Numbered from the stretch's first letter, positions 1 through 8,623 are shown. The stretch is DNA of 53,059 nucleotides from an uncultured Eggerthella sp. (GCA_900542065.1 UQLU01000011.1:1-53059), one strand, 5' to 3'. The notes: generated by a model not told the origin, from the sequence alone. Numbers and translations: made by a program.

Positions 1-237
1 TTCCGTTGTGCTTGCGGACTCGCCGCTCGCGCAAGGAGATAATTTACTCTTGTCCAACACCCGTGTCAACAACTTTTTAAACTTTTTTGGACTTTTTTGG
101 AAAAGTTAATTAGATAGGGAGGTTTACCTGGGGTTTTACAATTTACCCAAACAAAAATAGGTTGGAAGATCATCTTCCAACCCACACATAAATACGCACA
201 ATATTTAAGCAACTATACAAATTACGTCAGAGACTAC
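1..237. other. left-edge intergenic region
   Basis: No gene is recognised here. The first 40 or so bases are visibly richer in G and C than what follows. Positions about 77-105 hold a tandem T-rich repeat (two copies of CTTTTTTGGA). A hairpin terminator lies at 151-182. The edge may be where an assembly stopped at a repeat; I cannot identify what lies beyond it. Confidence 0.4.
151..182 (-). terminator. terminator after the small membrane protein gene
   Basis: Perfect 11-bp stem GGTTGGAAGAT/ATCTTCCAACC. On the minus strand it is followed by TATTTTTGTTT, the layout of an intrinsic terminator for the leftward genes. Confidence 0.7.
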
Positions 238-396
238 TTAAGAGAAAACACGTTCATACAGGGCATATACCAATATCGCAACAACCACTACAACACCAAC
301 AATTAAAACAACACGTGTTTTCTTGCGTTCGGCTTCCGCTTCTTTGCGAAGCTGCTCTTCAATTTCTCTTGTCTCTTTCCTGCTCTTCTTTGCCAT
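238..396 (-). CDS. small single-pass membrane protein, 52 aa
   Basis: A short reading frame of 52 codons preceded by GGGGAG 11-16 nt before ATG. Residues 1-28 are strongly charged (Lys/Arg/Glu) and probably helical. Residues 29-46 form one hydrophobic segment (VVLIVGVVVVVAILVYAL), followed by a short tail ERVFS. It starts 86 nt after the carbonic anhydrase stop on the same strand and is followed directly by a terminator, so it is probably the last gene of that unit. No family is recognised. An N-in topology is expected from the positive N-terminus. The coding call rests on the ribosome binding site, codon-like composition and clear membrane segment. Confidence 0.6.
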   Translation of the reverse strand: MAKKSRKETREIEEQLRKEAEAERKKTRVVLIVGVVVVVAILVYALYERVFS

Positions 397-482
397 AAAT
401 AATCTTCTCCCCAGAATTTTTTCGCTTTTATCCTTTATTGTTCGTTTTGTTTTTAGCGCTACTGCAATAAACGATCACATAT

Positions 483-1037
483 CTATGCTTGTTCTACTTC
501 TGTTAGCTTACCTGTTTTGGAGTCAATAATAAAACCTCGAACACTTACCGAGGAAGGAATAAGGGGATGGTGCGCGATCGTTTTTACCGTTTCTCGCACG
601 CTTTCTTCCCCATCACCAAAGCCAGCCAACCACGTCTTAAAATCAATACCGCAATAATCCATCATGGCGATATGATCCATCGACACGCCCGCAGCAAGCA
701 TATGATCAATCATTTCTTTGGCATTCATGTGTTGGGCGCCACAATTTGTATGCCCTACCACCATTATTGTTTCGACACCTAATTCAAAAACCGCAACCAA
801 TAAACTACGGATCACACTTCCAAAAGGATGGGAAATAACGCCCCCTGCATTCTTAATTATTTTCGCGTCACCATTTTTTAAGCCCAAAGCTGCAGGTAAA
901 AGTTCCGTAAGTCGTGTATCCATACAACTTACAATGGCAAGCTTTTTATCAGGATACTTATCGGTTTCGTACTGTTCGTAGCGCTTTTCTTCAACGAATT
1001 GTTCATTAAAAGCAAGAATATCGTCTATCGTGCTCAT
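483..1037 (-). CDS. beta-class carbonic anhydrase
   Basis: 184 aa. Catalyses CO2 + H2O to bicarbonate + H+ in the cytoplasm. Zinc ligands are visible as C38 (in SCMDTR, with the D40/R42 dyad) and H96 with C99 (in GHTNCG). The length fits the short bacterial/archaeal-type beta enzymes. It begins 4 nt after the stop of the YgbA-like gene, so the two are almost certainly cotranscribed. In an organism with carboxylating and decarboxylating ferredoxin enzymes, supplying bicarbonate is a plausible role, but this is inference. The family assignment is secure; no particular gene symbol is implied. Confidence 0.93.
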   Translation of the reverse strand: MSTIDDILAFNEQFVEEKRYEQYETDKYPDKKLAIVSCMDTRLTELLPAALGLKNGDAKIIKNAGGVISHPFGSVIRSLLVAVFELGVETIMVVGHTNCGAQHMNAKEMIDHMLAAGVSMDHIAMMDYCGIDFKTWLAGFGDGEESVRETVKTIAHHPLIPSSVSVRGFIIDSKTGKLTEVEQA

Positions 1038-1041
1038 GCGA

Positions 1042-1413
1042 TTATGCTCTCTTTCCCAGCTTTAGCGAAATTTTTTTAGCAATGTGACGACACGCCATAA
1101 CAGGATGATGAGTAATCATACGCGGACCGCTGTATGCCATGATCGTACGAATCTTTGCTCTCATCTCTGGTTTGTAACACTGAATAGTACATGATTCGCA
1201 AATTCCTTTATGAAGATGAGGGCACCGTTGCGTACGCTCAGCAGAATACTCAACCACCTCTCTACATTCAGGGCATAGATCATTTTCTCCCTGTATGCCA
1301 CGGTGGTGGTCACGGCAATAAAGTTGTGCCATGGCCACCACCGTTTTATTGTCACGCTCAAGCCTTCGCTTATCGCGCTCTCTTTGTTTTTCGATCGTAT
1401 TATGCGAGCCCAT
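1042..1413 (-). CDS. YgbA-like protein (nitrous oxide-stimulated promoter family)
   Basis: 123 aa. The sequence matches the small Cys/His-rich family named nitrous oxide-stimulated promoter (YgbA in Escherichia coli). Features seen are a charged N-terminal helix, YCRDHHRG, CPEC, RCPHLHKGICESCTIQCY, then MRAKIRTIMAYSGPRM and a C-terminal HPVMACRHI. The many cysteines suggest metal or Fe-S binding. In enterobacteria the gene belongs to the nitrosative-stress NsrR regulon (established knowledge); whether that applies here is unknown. It lies between the FabK-like gene (47 nt upstream) and carbonic anhydrase (4 nt downstream), pointing to one operon. Confidence 0.75.
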   Translation of the reverse strand: MGSHNTIEKQRERDKRRLERDNKTVVAMAQLYCRDHHRGIQGENDLCPECREVVEYSAERTQRCPHLHKGICESCTIQCYKPEMRAKIRTIMAYSGPRMITHHPVMACRHIAKKISLKLGKRA

Positions 1414-1460
1414 TAATGATGAACTGCTTTCTTATCTTCAACTAAACAAATGCGAAGAAA

Positions 1461-2399
1461 CTAACCGTAGATACGTTTCAACTCTGCGTAAGCTTCGTCT
1501 GCCTGATTCATTACATCAGTAATAATTTGCTTTACAGGACGAACTTCTTTTACCAAGCCTGCAATCATGCCCGCAGAGAAAGCACCGTGTTCGATGTTGC
1601 CATTGCTTGCATCAGCTACAGAACCACGGCAGAACTGATCCAACTCTTCGCTGGTTGCACCAGAATCATGCAGCTTCCAGAATGCTTCCGTGAAGGGGCT
1701 CTTGATGCAACGTACTTGCTTCTTGCCGTATTCGCCCGTCAAAACGGTATCGCAGTCAGCAGCATCAACGATCATCTGCTTATATACGTCACTTACAGGG
1801 CATTCTTCAGAAGCAAGGAATACGGTACCCATCTGAACACCTACCGCACCAAGAGCAAGCGCTGCCAAGAAGCCCTTGCCATCGGCGATACCGCCTGCAG
1901 CAATAACGGGAATATCTACTGCTTCAGCAACCTGGCGAACCATTGGATAGGTGCACATACGGCCAATATGACCGCCGCCCTCCATACCTTCTGCCACTAC
2001 GGCAGTAGCGCCCAAGTCCTGCATTTTCTTTGCGGCACGTGCATGCGGAATAAGGCAAACAACCTTAACGCCACCTTCAACCAGAATAGGAACAATCGCA
2101 TCAGGCTTACCAGCGCTGATCGTGCAAACAGGGACCTTGAGCTCGACACACATACGTGCACATTCTTCTACAAGATCGCTTTCCATAATCAAGTTAACAG
2201 CAAATGGCTTATCGGTTAAGGAACGCGCAATTTCAACTTGCTCTTTTACCCACTGAGCATCATGGAGCGTGGAGGCAATAACACCCAAACCACCTGCATT
2301 ACTTACCGCTGCTGCAAACTTGCCATCAGTGATATGCGCCATAGCGCCTTGAATAATGGGATATTCGATGCCAAGTACATCACAAAGCTCTGTCTTCAT
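1461..2399 (-). CDS. fabK: FabK-like enoyl-ACP reductase II / nitronate monooxygenase family flavoprotein
   Basis: 312 aa FMN TIM barrel. Motifs are YPIIQGAM at the N-terminus, NAGGLGVI, AEGMEGGGHIG with H144 at the position of the catalytic His of pneumococcal FabK, then VIAAGGIADG and VGVQMGT for phosphate binding. FabK reduces enoyl-ACP with NAD(P)H in fatty-acid elongation. The alternative is a nitronate monooxygenase, which shares the fold. The overall pattern (MEGGGHIG and length) favours FabK, but there are no other fatty-acid genes nearby. AAGGGAA precedes the ATG. It heads the unit that continues into the YgbA-like and carbonic anhydrase genes. Confidence 0.72.
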   Translation of the reverse strand: MKTELCDVLGIEYPIIQGAMAHITDGKFAAAVSNAGGLGVIASTLHDAQWVKEQVEIARSLTDKPFAVNLIMESDLVEECARMCVELKVPVCTISAGKPDAIVPILVEGGVKVVCLIPHARAAKKMQDLGATAVVAEGMEGGGHIGRMCTYPMVRQVAEAVDIPVIAAGGIADGKGFLAALALGAVGVQMGTVFLASEECPVSDVYKQMIVDAADCDTVLTGEYGKKQVRCIKSPFTEAFWKLHDSGATSEELDQFCRGSVADASNGNIEHGAFSAGMIAGLVKEVRPVKQIITDVMNQADEAYAELKRIYG

Positions 2400-2519
2400 A
2401 TAGTTCCCTTCAACCTATCGCCCTGTAGCGATCTTTACCCTCAACAATTTCAATTTGGATTCTGTTTTTATTCCAACATTTGAAAGGATAGCATTTTTGC
2501 ATTAAAGACGCGTGAACAT

Positions 2520-3926
2520 CTACTGCGAATTGCGTTTGTTCTTTTCGCTTTCGTTGGAAGTTTCATCAGAGGAAGATGCCTCAGGGGTAGCGACTTCAGG
2601 ATCGGATGCGTCAGTGACGGGCGTTTCTGAAACGGACGTCTCGGAAGTATCAGCAGGAGAAGATGTCTCGGAAACAGGCGTATCAGCAGTAGCTGTGTTG
2701 GAGGCAGACGCATCAGAAGCAGATATGCCAGCAACAGACGTATCAGATACAGGGGTTTTTGGAATATCGATAGGCTCTACCTCTATAATCGGAGGCTCGC
2801 CAGACGGCGCCGATGAAGGCTGCTCAGGCTGAATCTGACTTGCCTGATACGATTGTTCAGGTTGAACTGGTTGATCTGCCTGATAAGACTGACCCATCTG
2901 AGCTGCTTGGTCCACCTGACCTACGTGACCAGCCTGATAAGGCTGTGCGGATTGTTGCTGATCCGCTTGATAAGGCTGTCCTGTCTGCCCCGCCTGATAC
3001 TGTTGGTTTGCCTGATAAGGCTGTCCTGCTTGATAAGGATTTTGTGTCTGGTAGGTCTGCTGCGCGGCATAGGCATCATAGCGCTGTTGAGACTGTCTTG
3101 CCTGCTCAAGCTCGAAAGGCATAGGGTCTTCTTGTCCGCCCCATAAATTAACCTGGAACTGACGAGTCCAATAACCCAAAGCACGTGAAATCAAAGCGGT
3201 AATCAAAACAGAAATAAAAGAAGAAACTACGCAGAGAATCAAAATCAAGAGCAAGATTATAACTGCAAAAATAACTGCCTGTGTCTCGTTCTGAATGAAC
3301 GCAACACCAAAAATAACACTCAGGGTTACCGAGAGTCCGACAATAATAAACGCAGCAATACCTACAACTGCCCCACATATAAGCGACATACCAAAAATAC
3401 GAAGCAAACCTGTGAAATCATAGCGAAGCATTGCCCAAATTTTGCCGAACTGAAAACCAGACGACAGTGTTCCGTATAATGCGCAGCGCATAGCGCCTAC
3501 CCAATAGAAAAACACTACTGCAAACGTAAGCACTAATCCCGCAAGAGAAAAAACAAGCGCCATAAGCAAAGAGCCTACCCCTAAAGGAGCACTTGAAGCA
3601 GTTGCAGCCCCTAGGAAAGAAACCCCTGTAACCATGGATGTCAAAAAGCTAAAGGCACCAGGTATCAGAGAAAATACAAACCCAATTACCAAAATAAAGA
3701 AACCACGTTTGTAGAGATTTCCATCTTCATTTCCGAAAATCTTCTCAGGCATGGGACGATGCACGTTCCAAGCTATATCACGAGCCCAACCATACAGATA
3801 GCCATACACTACCAATATGCCGAAGATTGGAATAAAACACAGCAATCCCATACGAAGTATCTTCGAAAACCAACCAGGAGACTTAGTTATATCTCCCCAA
3901 GCTGCTGAAAAATATCCCTTTTCCAT
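2520..3926 (-). CDS. DUF4013-like polytopic membrane protein with long repetitive tail
   Basis: 468 aa. Residues 1-250 carry about five hydrophobic segments (near 27-49, 73-100, 114-141, 170-200 and 212-250) and resemble DUF4013 membrane proteins of unknown function (opening GYFSAAWGDITKSPGW). From about residue 275 the chain becomes low complexity: first a Gln/Tyr-rich stretch of degenerate YQA units, then a Ser/Thr/Ala/Glu tail ending in a basic KNKRNSQ. Transport or stress roles are guesses. It stands alone, with the L7/L12 terminator upstream and FabK downstream. The ribosome binding site is poor. Confidence 0.7.
   Translation of the reverse strand: MEKGYFSAAWGDITKSPGWFSKILRMGLLCFIPIFGILVVYGYLYGWARDIAWNVHRPMPEKIFGNEDGNLYKRGFFILVIGFVFSLIPGAFSFLTSMVTGVSFLGAATASSAPLGVGSLLMALVFSLAGLVLTFAVVFFYWVGAMRCALYGTLSSGFQFGKIWAMLRYDFTGLLRIFGMSLICGAVVGIAAFIIVGLSVTLSVIFGVAFIQNETQAVIFAVIILLLILILCVVSSFISVLITALISRALGYWTRQFQVNLWGGQEDPMPFELEQARQSQQRYDAYAAQQTYQTQNPYQAGQPYQANQQYQAGQTGQPYQADQQQSAQPYQAGHVGQVDQAAQMGQSYQADQPVQPEQSYQASQIQPEQPSSAPSGEPPIIEVEPIDIPKTPVSDTSVAGISASDASASNTATADTPVSETSSPADTSETSVSETPVTDASDPEVATPEASSSDETSNESEKNKRNSQ
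2830..3090 (-). repeat. degenerate in-frame YQA/QPYQ coding repeat
   Basis: Within the DUF4013-like gene the words PYQAGQ, QPYQA, QQYQAG, PYQADQ and SYQA recur about nine times. On the plus strand this appears as repeated TGATAAGGCTG-type blocks. Units are 5-9 codons long and imperfect, so this is protein low complexity, not a CRISPR array. Copy number could vary by recombination between blocks. Confidence 0.75.
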
Positions 3927-4018
3927 GTTCGCCCGCTTTCTATTTTTTCTAGCTCTCTAGCAAATCAAAACAAAATGACGCGTAAGCTATTTCATCACCT
4001 AAATCTATTCCACTATAA

Positions 4019-4050
4019 ACGAAAAGAAGGGAAGCATATGCTTCCCTTCT
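4019..4050 (-). terminator. terminator of rplJ-rplL
   Basis: Perfect 13-bp stem (AGAAGGGAAGCAT and its complement) followed on the minus strand by TTTTCG. It ends the rplJ-rplL transcript, so rpoB and rpoC do not follow rplL here. Confidence 0.8.
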
Positions 4051-4122
4051 TGTATACGTTTCCAATATGAAACAAAGTGTTAAGGTTGCGTTTAGAAACG
4101 CTGGACTTAAAGCAACAATGAG

Positions 4123-4497
4123 TTACTTCAAGGTTACAGCAGCACCAGCTTCCTCGAGCTTGGACTTCATTTCCTCAGCCTTGTCCTTAGCAACGCCTTC
4201 CTGTACAGGAGCAGGTGCGGACTCTACGAGTTCCTTAGCTTCCTTCAAGCCGAGACCAGAGATCTCACGAACAGCCTTGATAACAGCGATCTTGTTGTCA
4301 CCGAAGCCTTCGAGAACAACGTCGAACTCAGACTTTTCTTCAGCAGCAGCTTCGCCAGCAGCAGGAGCAGCAGCTACAGCTACAGGAGCAGCAGCAGATA
4401 CGCCGAATACTTCTTCGAGTTCCTTTACGAGCTCAGAAAGCTCGAGTGCAGGCATTTCCTTAAGTGCTTCTACAATCTCTTCACGAGTTACAGCCAT
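4123..4497 (-). CDS. rplL: 50S ribosomal protein L7/L12
   Basis: 124 aa, the usual length. It has an N-terminal dimerisation domain (VEALKEMPALELSELVKELEEVFGV split by family positions), an Ala/Pro/Glu hinge at about 35-54, and a C-terminal domain with EKSEFDVVLEGFGDNKIAVIK and GLGLKEAKELVE. It forms the ribosomal stalk with L10 and recruits translation GTPases. It lies about 150 nt downstream of rplJ and is followed by a strong terminator, an unusual stop because rplL is commonly followed by rpoBC. Confidence 0.97.
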   Translation of the reverse strand: MAVTREEIVEALKEMPALELSELVKELEEVFGVSAAAPVAVAAAPAAGEAAAEEKSEFDVVLEGFGDNKIAVIKAVREISGLGLKEAKELVESAPAPVQEGVAKDKAEEMKSKLEEAGAAVTLK

Positions 4498-4648
4498 GAT
4501 ATGACTCCTTTTCTTTTTTAAGTGCGTCTCTTATTGTTGACGCAGATAATTTCAACTTTAAGCAGCTTGCGCTGCAGGGGTGATACCAGGTGGTACCTTA
4601 GCAGCTTCTACGCTGCACGGTTGGTGACTTGCACCAGTTGCAGCGAAT

Positions 4649-5170
4649 TTATGCTGCATCCTTCTGGTCTGCGATTGCCTGTACGCAACGTGCGAAAGCC
4701 TCCATTGGGCCATTGAGCACGCGTACGGTCTTGACCATAGGATTCTGAAGGCTGCCGAGAAGTTTGGCAATGAGTTCCTCGCGAGAAGGAAGAGCTGCAA
4801 TCTTTTCAACTGCTTCAGCATCAACGAACGCGCCGTCCATGATGCCGCCCTTGATTACCAGGTTTTCGTTAGCCTTAGCAAAGTCCTTCAACGCCTTTGC
4901 AGAAGCAACAGGATCGCCCTCTGCAAATACGAAAGCGGAAGGACCAGCAAGAACCTCGTCCATTTCAGGCATATCCAGCTCTTTGAGAGCAAGGCGAACC
5001 AACTTGTTCTTATGAACCTTCATGATTGCACCAGCCTCGCGGATGCTGTTACGCAACTGCTCGGACTGCTTTACCGTAAGGCCACGATAGTCTACAACCC
5101 ACATTGCTTGAATGTCGGTAAGATCTTGCTTGATCTCTGCGAGCCTTTCAGTGTTCTGTACGCTTGGCAT
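4649..5170 (-). CDS. rplJ: 50S ribosomal protein L10
   Basis: 173 aa from the ATG at 5170, which has AAAGGAGG just upstream; an ATG 24 nt earlier lacks this. L10 anchors the L7/L12 dimers to 23S rRNA. Visible are ERLAEIKQDLTDIQAMWVVDYRGL at the N-terminus (shown in two parts by family alignment), KVHKNKLVRLAL, GPSAFVFAEGDPVASAKAL, and the C-terminal helix that binds L12. The leader upstream carries the L10 autoregulatory structure and an attenuator-like hairpin, so expression is probably controlled by free L10-L12 complex. Confidence 0.95.
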   Translation of the reverse strand: MPSVQNTERLAEIKQDLTDIQAMWVVDYRGLTVKQSEQLRNSIREAGAIMKVHKNKLVRLALKELDMPEMDEVLAGPSAFVFAEGDPVASAKALKDFAKANENLVIKGGIMDGAFVDAEAVEKIAALPSREELIAKLLGSLQNPMVKTVRVLNGPMEAFARCVQAIADQKDAA

Positions 5171-5240
5171 ATGTGTTGTACACCTCCTTTTCAAAGCATC
5201 CGGTTCCGCACCATTGGGTGGGTCGAGCCTTGAAAAGAAC

Positions 5241-5270
5241 GACCCCCTGTGCTCACGACAGCAGGGGGTC
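5241..5270 (-). terminator. attenuator hairpin in the rplJ leader
   Basis: Perfect 9-bp stem GACCCCCTG/CAGGGGGTC with a 12-nt loop, followed on the minus strand by GTTCTTTTC. It sits between the L10-binding structure and rplJ, where an intrinsic attenuator would act. Confidence 0.65.
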
Positions 5271-5280
5271 GGTAAAGACT

Positions 5281-5353
5281 TAACATTTACTAACCACCTC
5301 GGCGGGCCACTTTCGTGATTAAACCTACTCGGTACCAGCTGTCTTGGGCAGCG
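5281..5353 (-). ncRNA. ribosomal protein L10 leader
   Basis: On the minus strand the leader reads CCAAGACAGCTGGTACC, then TTTAATCACG, then CCGCCGAGGTGG. AAGACAGC, UUAAUC and GCCGAGGU are the conserved words of the L10 leader RNA that binds the L10(L12)4 complex to autoregulate rplJL. It lies about 110-180 nt upstream of rplJ. Confidence 0.85.
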
Positions 5354-5395
5354 GAACAGTTTTCCGTCAACACTGCAATTTTTTGCAGCCGACTT

Positions 5396-5424
5396 ATAAT
5401 TACAAAAGACGTTTTGATAGTCAA
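5396..5424 (-). promoter_or_regulatory. probable sigma-70 promoter for rplJ-rplL
   Basis: On the minus strand TTGACT (5424-5419), a 17-nt spacer and AATTAT (5401-5396). Transcription would start just ahead of the L10 leader. Confidence 0.6.
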
Positions 5425-5590
5425 GAAGAAATCACGATAGTAAGAACAAGCACGCTACAATTTCACATTTTCTTCCCATTTTCTCCTTCTTCCTGCCATT
5501 TACTTGATTACCCTTCTCGCCTGCGAACATTACCTTGCTATTTCTTTTAGAAACCTTGAAGCTAGAAAGGTCGACGAGAAAGGACCCCTT

Positions 5591-6337
5591 ATGAAAGTTG
5601 CGTTCTTCCCGGGTTGCATGGTTGATATGTTTTACCCCGAGGTCGGAATTGCTGCCGTTAACGTACTCGAACGCCTTGGTTGCGAAGTGGAACTTCCCGA
5701 TGACCAAGTTTGCTGCGGTCAGCCTTTTTCTAATTCTGGCTACATCGAAGAAGCAAAACCAATGATGAAAAAAGTCATTGATGCTTATAGTAAATACGAC
5801 ACTATTGTTTCATTAACTGGTTCATGCGCTTGGGCTATCAAGGCTGAATACCCTCACTTTTTTGAAGACGATGAGGAATACAGTCGAAAAATTGCAGATC
5901 TTGCACCGCGCATCTATGAATTTACTCAATTTATTGTAGAAGTACTCGGAGTAACCGATGTTGGCGCTCACTTAGAAGGAACGGTTACCTATCACGCAAG
6001 CTGCCATCTTACTCGCATGCTCGTAGTTAAAGAGCCACCGCTTACCCTTCTTAAAAACGTTGAAGGTCTTACCTATATAGAAATGCCCGAAATGGATCGT
6101 TGCTGCGGATTCGGAGGAACGTTTAGCGTAAAAGAGCCTGAAGTATCGGGTCACATGGTGCAAGAAAAGGTTGCTTTCGCTCTTGCTACAGGTGCTGATT
6201 ACTTGTGCGGAGCCGACCAGGCTTGCCTTATGAATATCAAAGGTGCCCTTGATCGCATGCGCGAACAGGGCATCGTTTCCAGCAATATGAAAGTGCTCCA
6301 TATTGCTCAGATTCTCGATTCAGGATTGGAGGCGTAA
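5591..6337 (+). CDS. lutA: L-lactate utilisation protein LutA/LldE (CCG-domain protein)
   Basis: 248 aa from the ATG at 5591 with AAAGGA upstream. LutA carries two CCG (cysteine-rich) domains: C41-C42 in VCCGQPFSN and a second CCG in RCCGFGG near residue 170, each with upstream cysteines (PGCM; HASCHLTR). With LutB and LutC it forms the cytoplasmic complex that oxidises L-lactate to pyruvate in bacteria lacking flavin lactate dehydrogenase. The lutABC order and tight spacing match the Bacillus subtilis operon. It is transcribed away from the rplJ leader; the 5171-5590 gap holds only the divergent leader and promoters. Confidence 0.92.
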   Translation: MKVAFFPGCMVDMFYPEVGIAAVNVLERLGCEVELPDDQVCCGQPFSNSGYIEEAKPMMKKVIDAYSKYDTIVSLTGSCAWAIKAEYPHFFEDDEEYSRKIADLAPRIYEFTQFIVEVLGVTDVGAHLEGTVTYHASCHLTRMLVVKEPPLTLLKNVEGLTYIEMPEMDRCCGFGGTFSVKEPEVSGHMVQEKVAFALATGADYLCGADQACLMNIKGALDRMREQGIVSSNMKVLHIAQILDSGLEA

Positions 6338-6340
6338 AAC

Positions 6341-7906
6341 ATGTCTTCCATCATCTACGACAACGCTCCCCTAGAAGAGCGCATCCATCGCTCGCTATCT
6401 GACACCTTCAAGCATCGCGCTATCGAAACAGCACAGGATGTTATTACAGGAAAGCGCGATGCACTTGTAGCAGAAGTTGACAACTGGGAAGACTTCCGTG
6501 ATCACGCTGCTGCGATTCGCGATCATGTATTAGCTAATCTTGATTACTATGTACGTGAATTTGCTATCAATGCAGAAAAGAATGGAGCCCATGTTTACTT
6601 CGCTCCCACCGACACCGATGCTCTTGAGTGTATCTTAGATATCTTTGAAGATCTTGGTGCTACCTCATGCGTAAAATCCAAGAGCATGATGACCGAAGAA
6701 ATTGGTCTAAACAAATTCTTGGAAAAACACGGTATCTCCGCCATAGAAACTGACTGCGCCGAACACATTATTCAAACCGCAGGAAATGCACCTTCTCATA
6801 TTGTTGTTCCTGCACTTCATTTCGATCGTACTTCCATTCGAGATCTGTATCAGCAGCGTAAAGGTTATACAGGAAGTGACGATCCCGAAGAAATTACCCG
6901 TTTCTTGCGTAAAATCTTACGCCCAGAATTCATGAGTGCCTCTGTTGGTGTTACGGGATGCAACTTCGGCGTTGCTGAAACAGGATCATGCACCCTCGTT
7001 TCCAACGAAGGTAATGCACGCATGACTTCAAGCATTCCAGAAACCCAAATTGTTGTTATGGGCACCGAACGTATTGTTCCCGACTTGCGCTCGCTTGATG
7101 TTTTCATGAAACTGCTCGTTCGCAGTGCTGTTGGCGCAAAAATCTCTGGTTCGTTTTCCGTCAATACGGGACCTCGTCGCGAAGGCGAAGCAGACGGGCC
7201 CAAAAACGTACATATTGTTATTGTCAACAATGGACGTACCAATATACTTGGCAGTGAGTTTAAGCCTATGCTGCGTTGCATTCGCTGTGGTGCCTGCATG
7301 AATTCGTGCCCTGTATATCGCCACATTACTGGTCACGGCTACGGCTCTATCTATCCAGGCCCTATGGGCATTGTGCTTACCCCCCTTCTTGTGGGATATA
7401 AAGAAACCGCAAAGCTTCCCTATGCTTGTTCGCTTTGTGGATCGTGCGCCGATGTATGCCCTGTAAAAATTCCTCTTCCTGCTCTTATTGCACAGCACCG
7501 TCGCAATATCGTTTCTTTGGGATATGTGTCACCTGCAGAAAAAGCAGCGTTCACTGCTGCTGCAGCAACGTTCTCTAGCCGCGCCCTTTACGGTATGGCA
7601 ACCAGCGTTGCTCCTTCTGTGATGAAAGCGCTTACTGGCAACACCAACCAGATCGATAGAAGCTCAACCTTTATTCCCGTATTAAATGGTTGGACTGCTT
7701 CGCGCAACTTAGATCCTATGAGCAAACAGAAATTCCGTAGCTGGTTTGCTCAGCACAAAAAGCAGGAAGCGAATGCCAAACGCTCTAAAACCGCACAGGA
7801 AATATCTGCTGCTGCAACCCGCGTCCACAAAGCACTCGAGAAGACCATGGACAAAAAGGTAGCTGATGTAACCATGTCTACCACTTCTGAACGAAAGGAG
7901 GGCTAA
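6341..7906 (+). CDS. lutB: L-lactate utilisation iron-sulfur protein LutB/LldF
   Basis: 521 aa. It has an N-terminal LUD domain (about residues 60-295) and a ferredoxin-like pair of 4Fe-4S motifs, CIRCGACMNSCP near residue 311 and CSLCGSCADVCP near residue 362, then a C-terminal extension. It passes electrons from lactate within the LutABC complex. The gene starts 3 nt after lutA with its ribosome binding site inside the end of lutA. The last 100 residues are Lys/Ala-rich and less conserved, as is usual. Confidence 0.94.
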   Translation: MSSIIYDNAPLEERIHRSLSDTFKHRAIETAQDVITGKRDALVAEVDNWEDFRDHAAAIRDHVLANLDYYVREFAINAEKNGAHVYFAPTDTDALECILDIFEDLGATSCVKSKSMMTEEIGLNKFLEKHGISAIETDCAEHIIQTAGNAPSHIVVPALHFDRTSIRDLYQQRKGYTGSDDPEEITRFLRKILRPEFMSASVGVTGCNFGVAETGSCTLVSNEGNARMTSSIPETQIVVMGTERIVPDLRSLDVFMKLLVRSAVGAKISGSFSVNTGPRREGEADGPKNVHIVIVNNGRTNILGSEFKPMLRCIRCGACMNSCPVYRHITGHGYGSIYPGPMGIVLTPLLVGYKETAKLPYACSLCGSCADVCPVKIPLPALIAQHRRNIVSLGYVSPAEKAAFTAAAATFSSRALYGMATSVAPSVMKALTGNTNQIDRSSTFIPVLNGWTASRNLDPMSKQKFRSWFAQHKKQEANAKRSKTAQEISAAATRVHKALEKTMDKKVADVTMSTTSERKEG

Positions 7907-8611
7907 ATGAGTACGGTAAGCCTTGAAGAATTCTTGAAGCCCATTTCAAACGCACTTGGTCGTACTGAGCCTCCTTCAAGCGTTGATGTCTGCCAGGCAA
8001 CAAAAGCACCTCTTGCAAGTGATTTTCATGCCTACACCACCGAAGAACTTGCTTCGTGGTTTATCCAAGAAGCTCAAAAGATGGGCACGATGGTAAAAGA
8101 GGCAACTCCTAGCAGCGTAGCATCTGCCGTTGTTGATTTGGTCAATCAGTTTGGCGAAGGCGGACACGTAATCTATGCCGATGTGTCAGAGATAGACGAA
8201 TACCAGATCCCAGAAGCTTTAAGCAACGAATCACTTGAAGCTATTCGTTGGGATCCTTCCAGCCGAGAAGCAAGTGTGGGTCGCGCAGAAAATGCCGATG
8301 TAGGTATTACGGTGGCTAGTGCAGGTATCGCTGAAACAGCGACTATCATTCAGAAATGTACCGCCCAATCGGGTCGCTCTATATGCCTGCTTCCCATCGG
8401 GCATATCGCACTACTTCGAAAGAAAGACATCTTCCCTTACATGACTCAGCTCATGGACGACTGGGAAGAAAAGGTGGCCGCAGGCGAAGCTATGCCTTCA
8501 AACTATACCTTTATCAGTGGTCCATCTAACACTGCCGATATCGAATTGGTTCGCGTAGTAGGAGTTCATGGTCCTGTACATGCAGGAGTCATCTTGATTG
8601 ACGAGGAGTAA
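7907..8611 (+). CDS. lutC: lactate utilisation protein LutC/LldG
   Basis: 234 aa LUD-domain protein. Visible signatures are ADVGITVASAGIAETATI (the AxxGI.ET motif), LLPIGHIALL near the middle, and SNYTFISGPSNTADIE with GVHGP near the C-terminus. The ATG directly follows the lutB stop codon, with AAAGGAGGG inside the end of lutB, so it is translationally coupled. It completes the lactate-oxidation operon. No lactate permease is adjacent. Confidence 0.92.
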   Translation: MSTVSLEEFLKPISNALGRTEPPSSVDVCQATKAPLASDFHAYTTEELASWFIQEAQKMGTMVKEATPSSVASAVVDLVNQFGEGGHVIYADVSEIDEYQIPEALSNESLEAIRWDPSSREASVGRAENADVGITVASAGIAETATIIQKCTAQSGRSICLLPIGHIALLRKKDIFPYMTQLMDDWEEKVAAGEAMPSNYTFISGPSNTADIELVRVVGVHGPVHAGVILIDEE

Positions 8612-8623
8612 TTACTGCTTGTA

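Noticed and set aside
1527..2219. Reading frame antisense to the FabK-like gene
   Set aside because: It is a shadow of a well-conserved flavoprotein; its translation has no domain pattern.
2830..3090. CRISPR array
   Set aside because: Repeats are in-frame, unequal and degenerate within a coding sequence, with no constant repeat or unique spacers.
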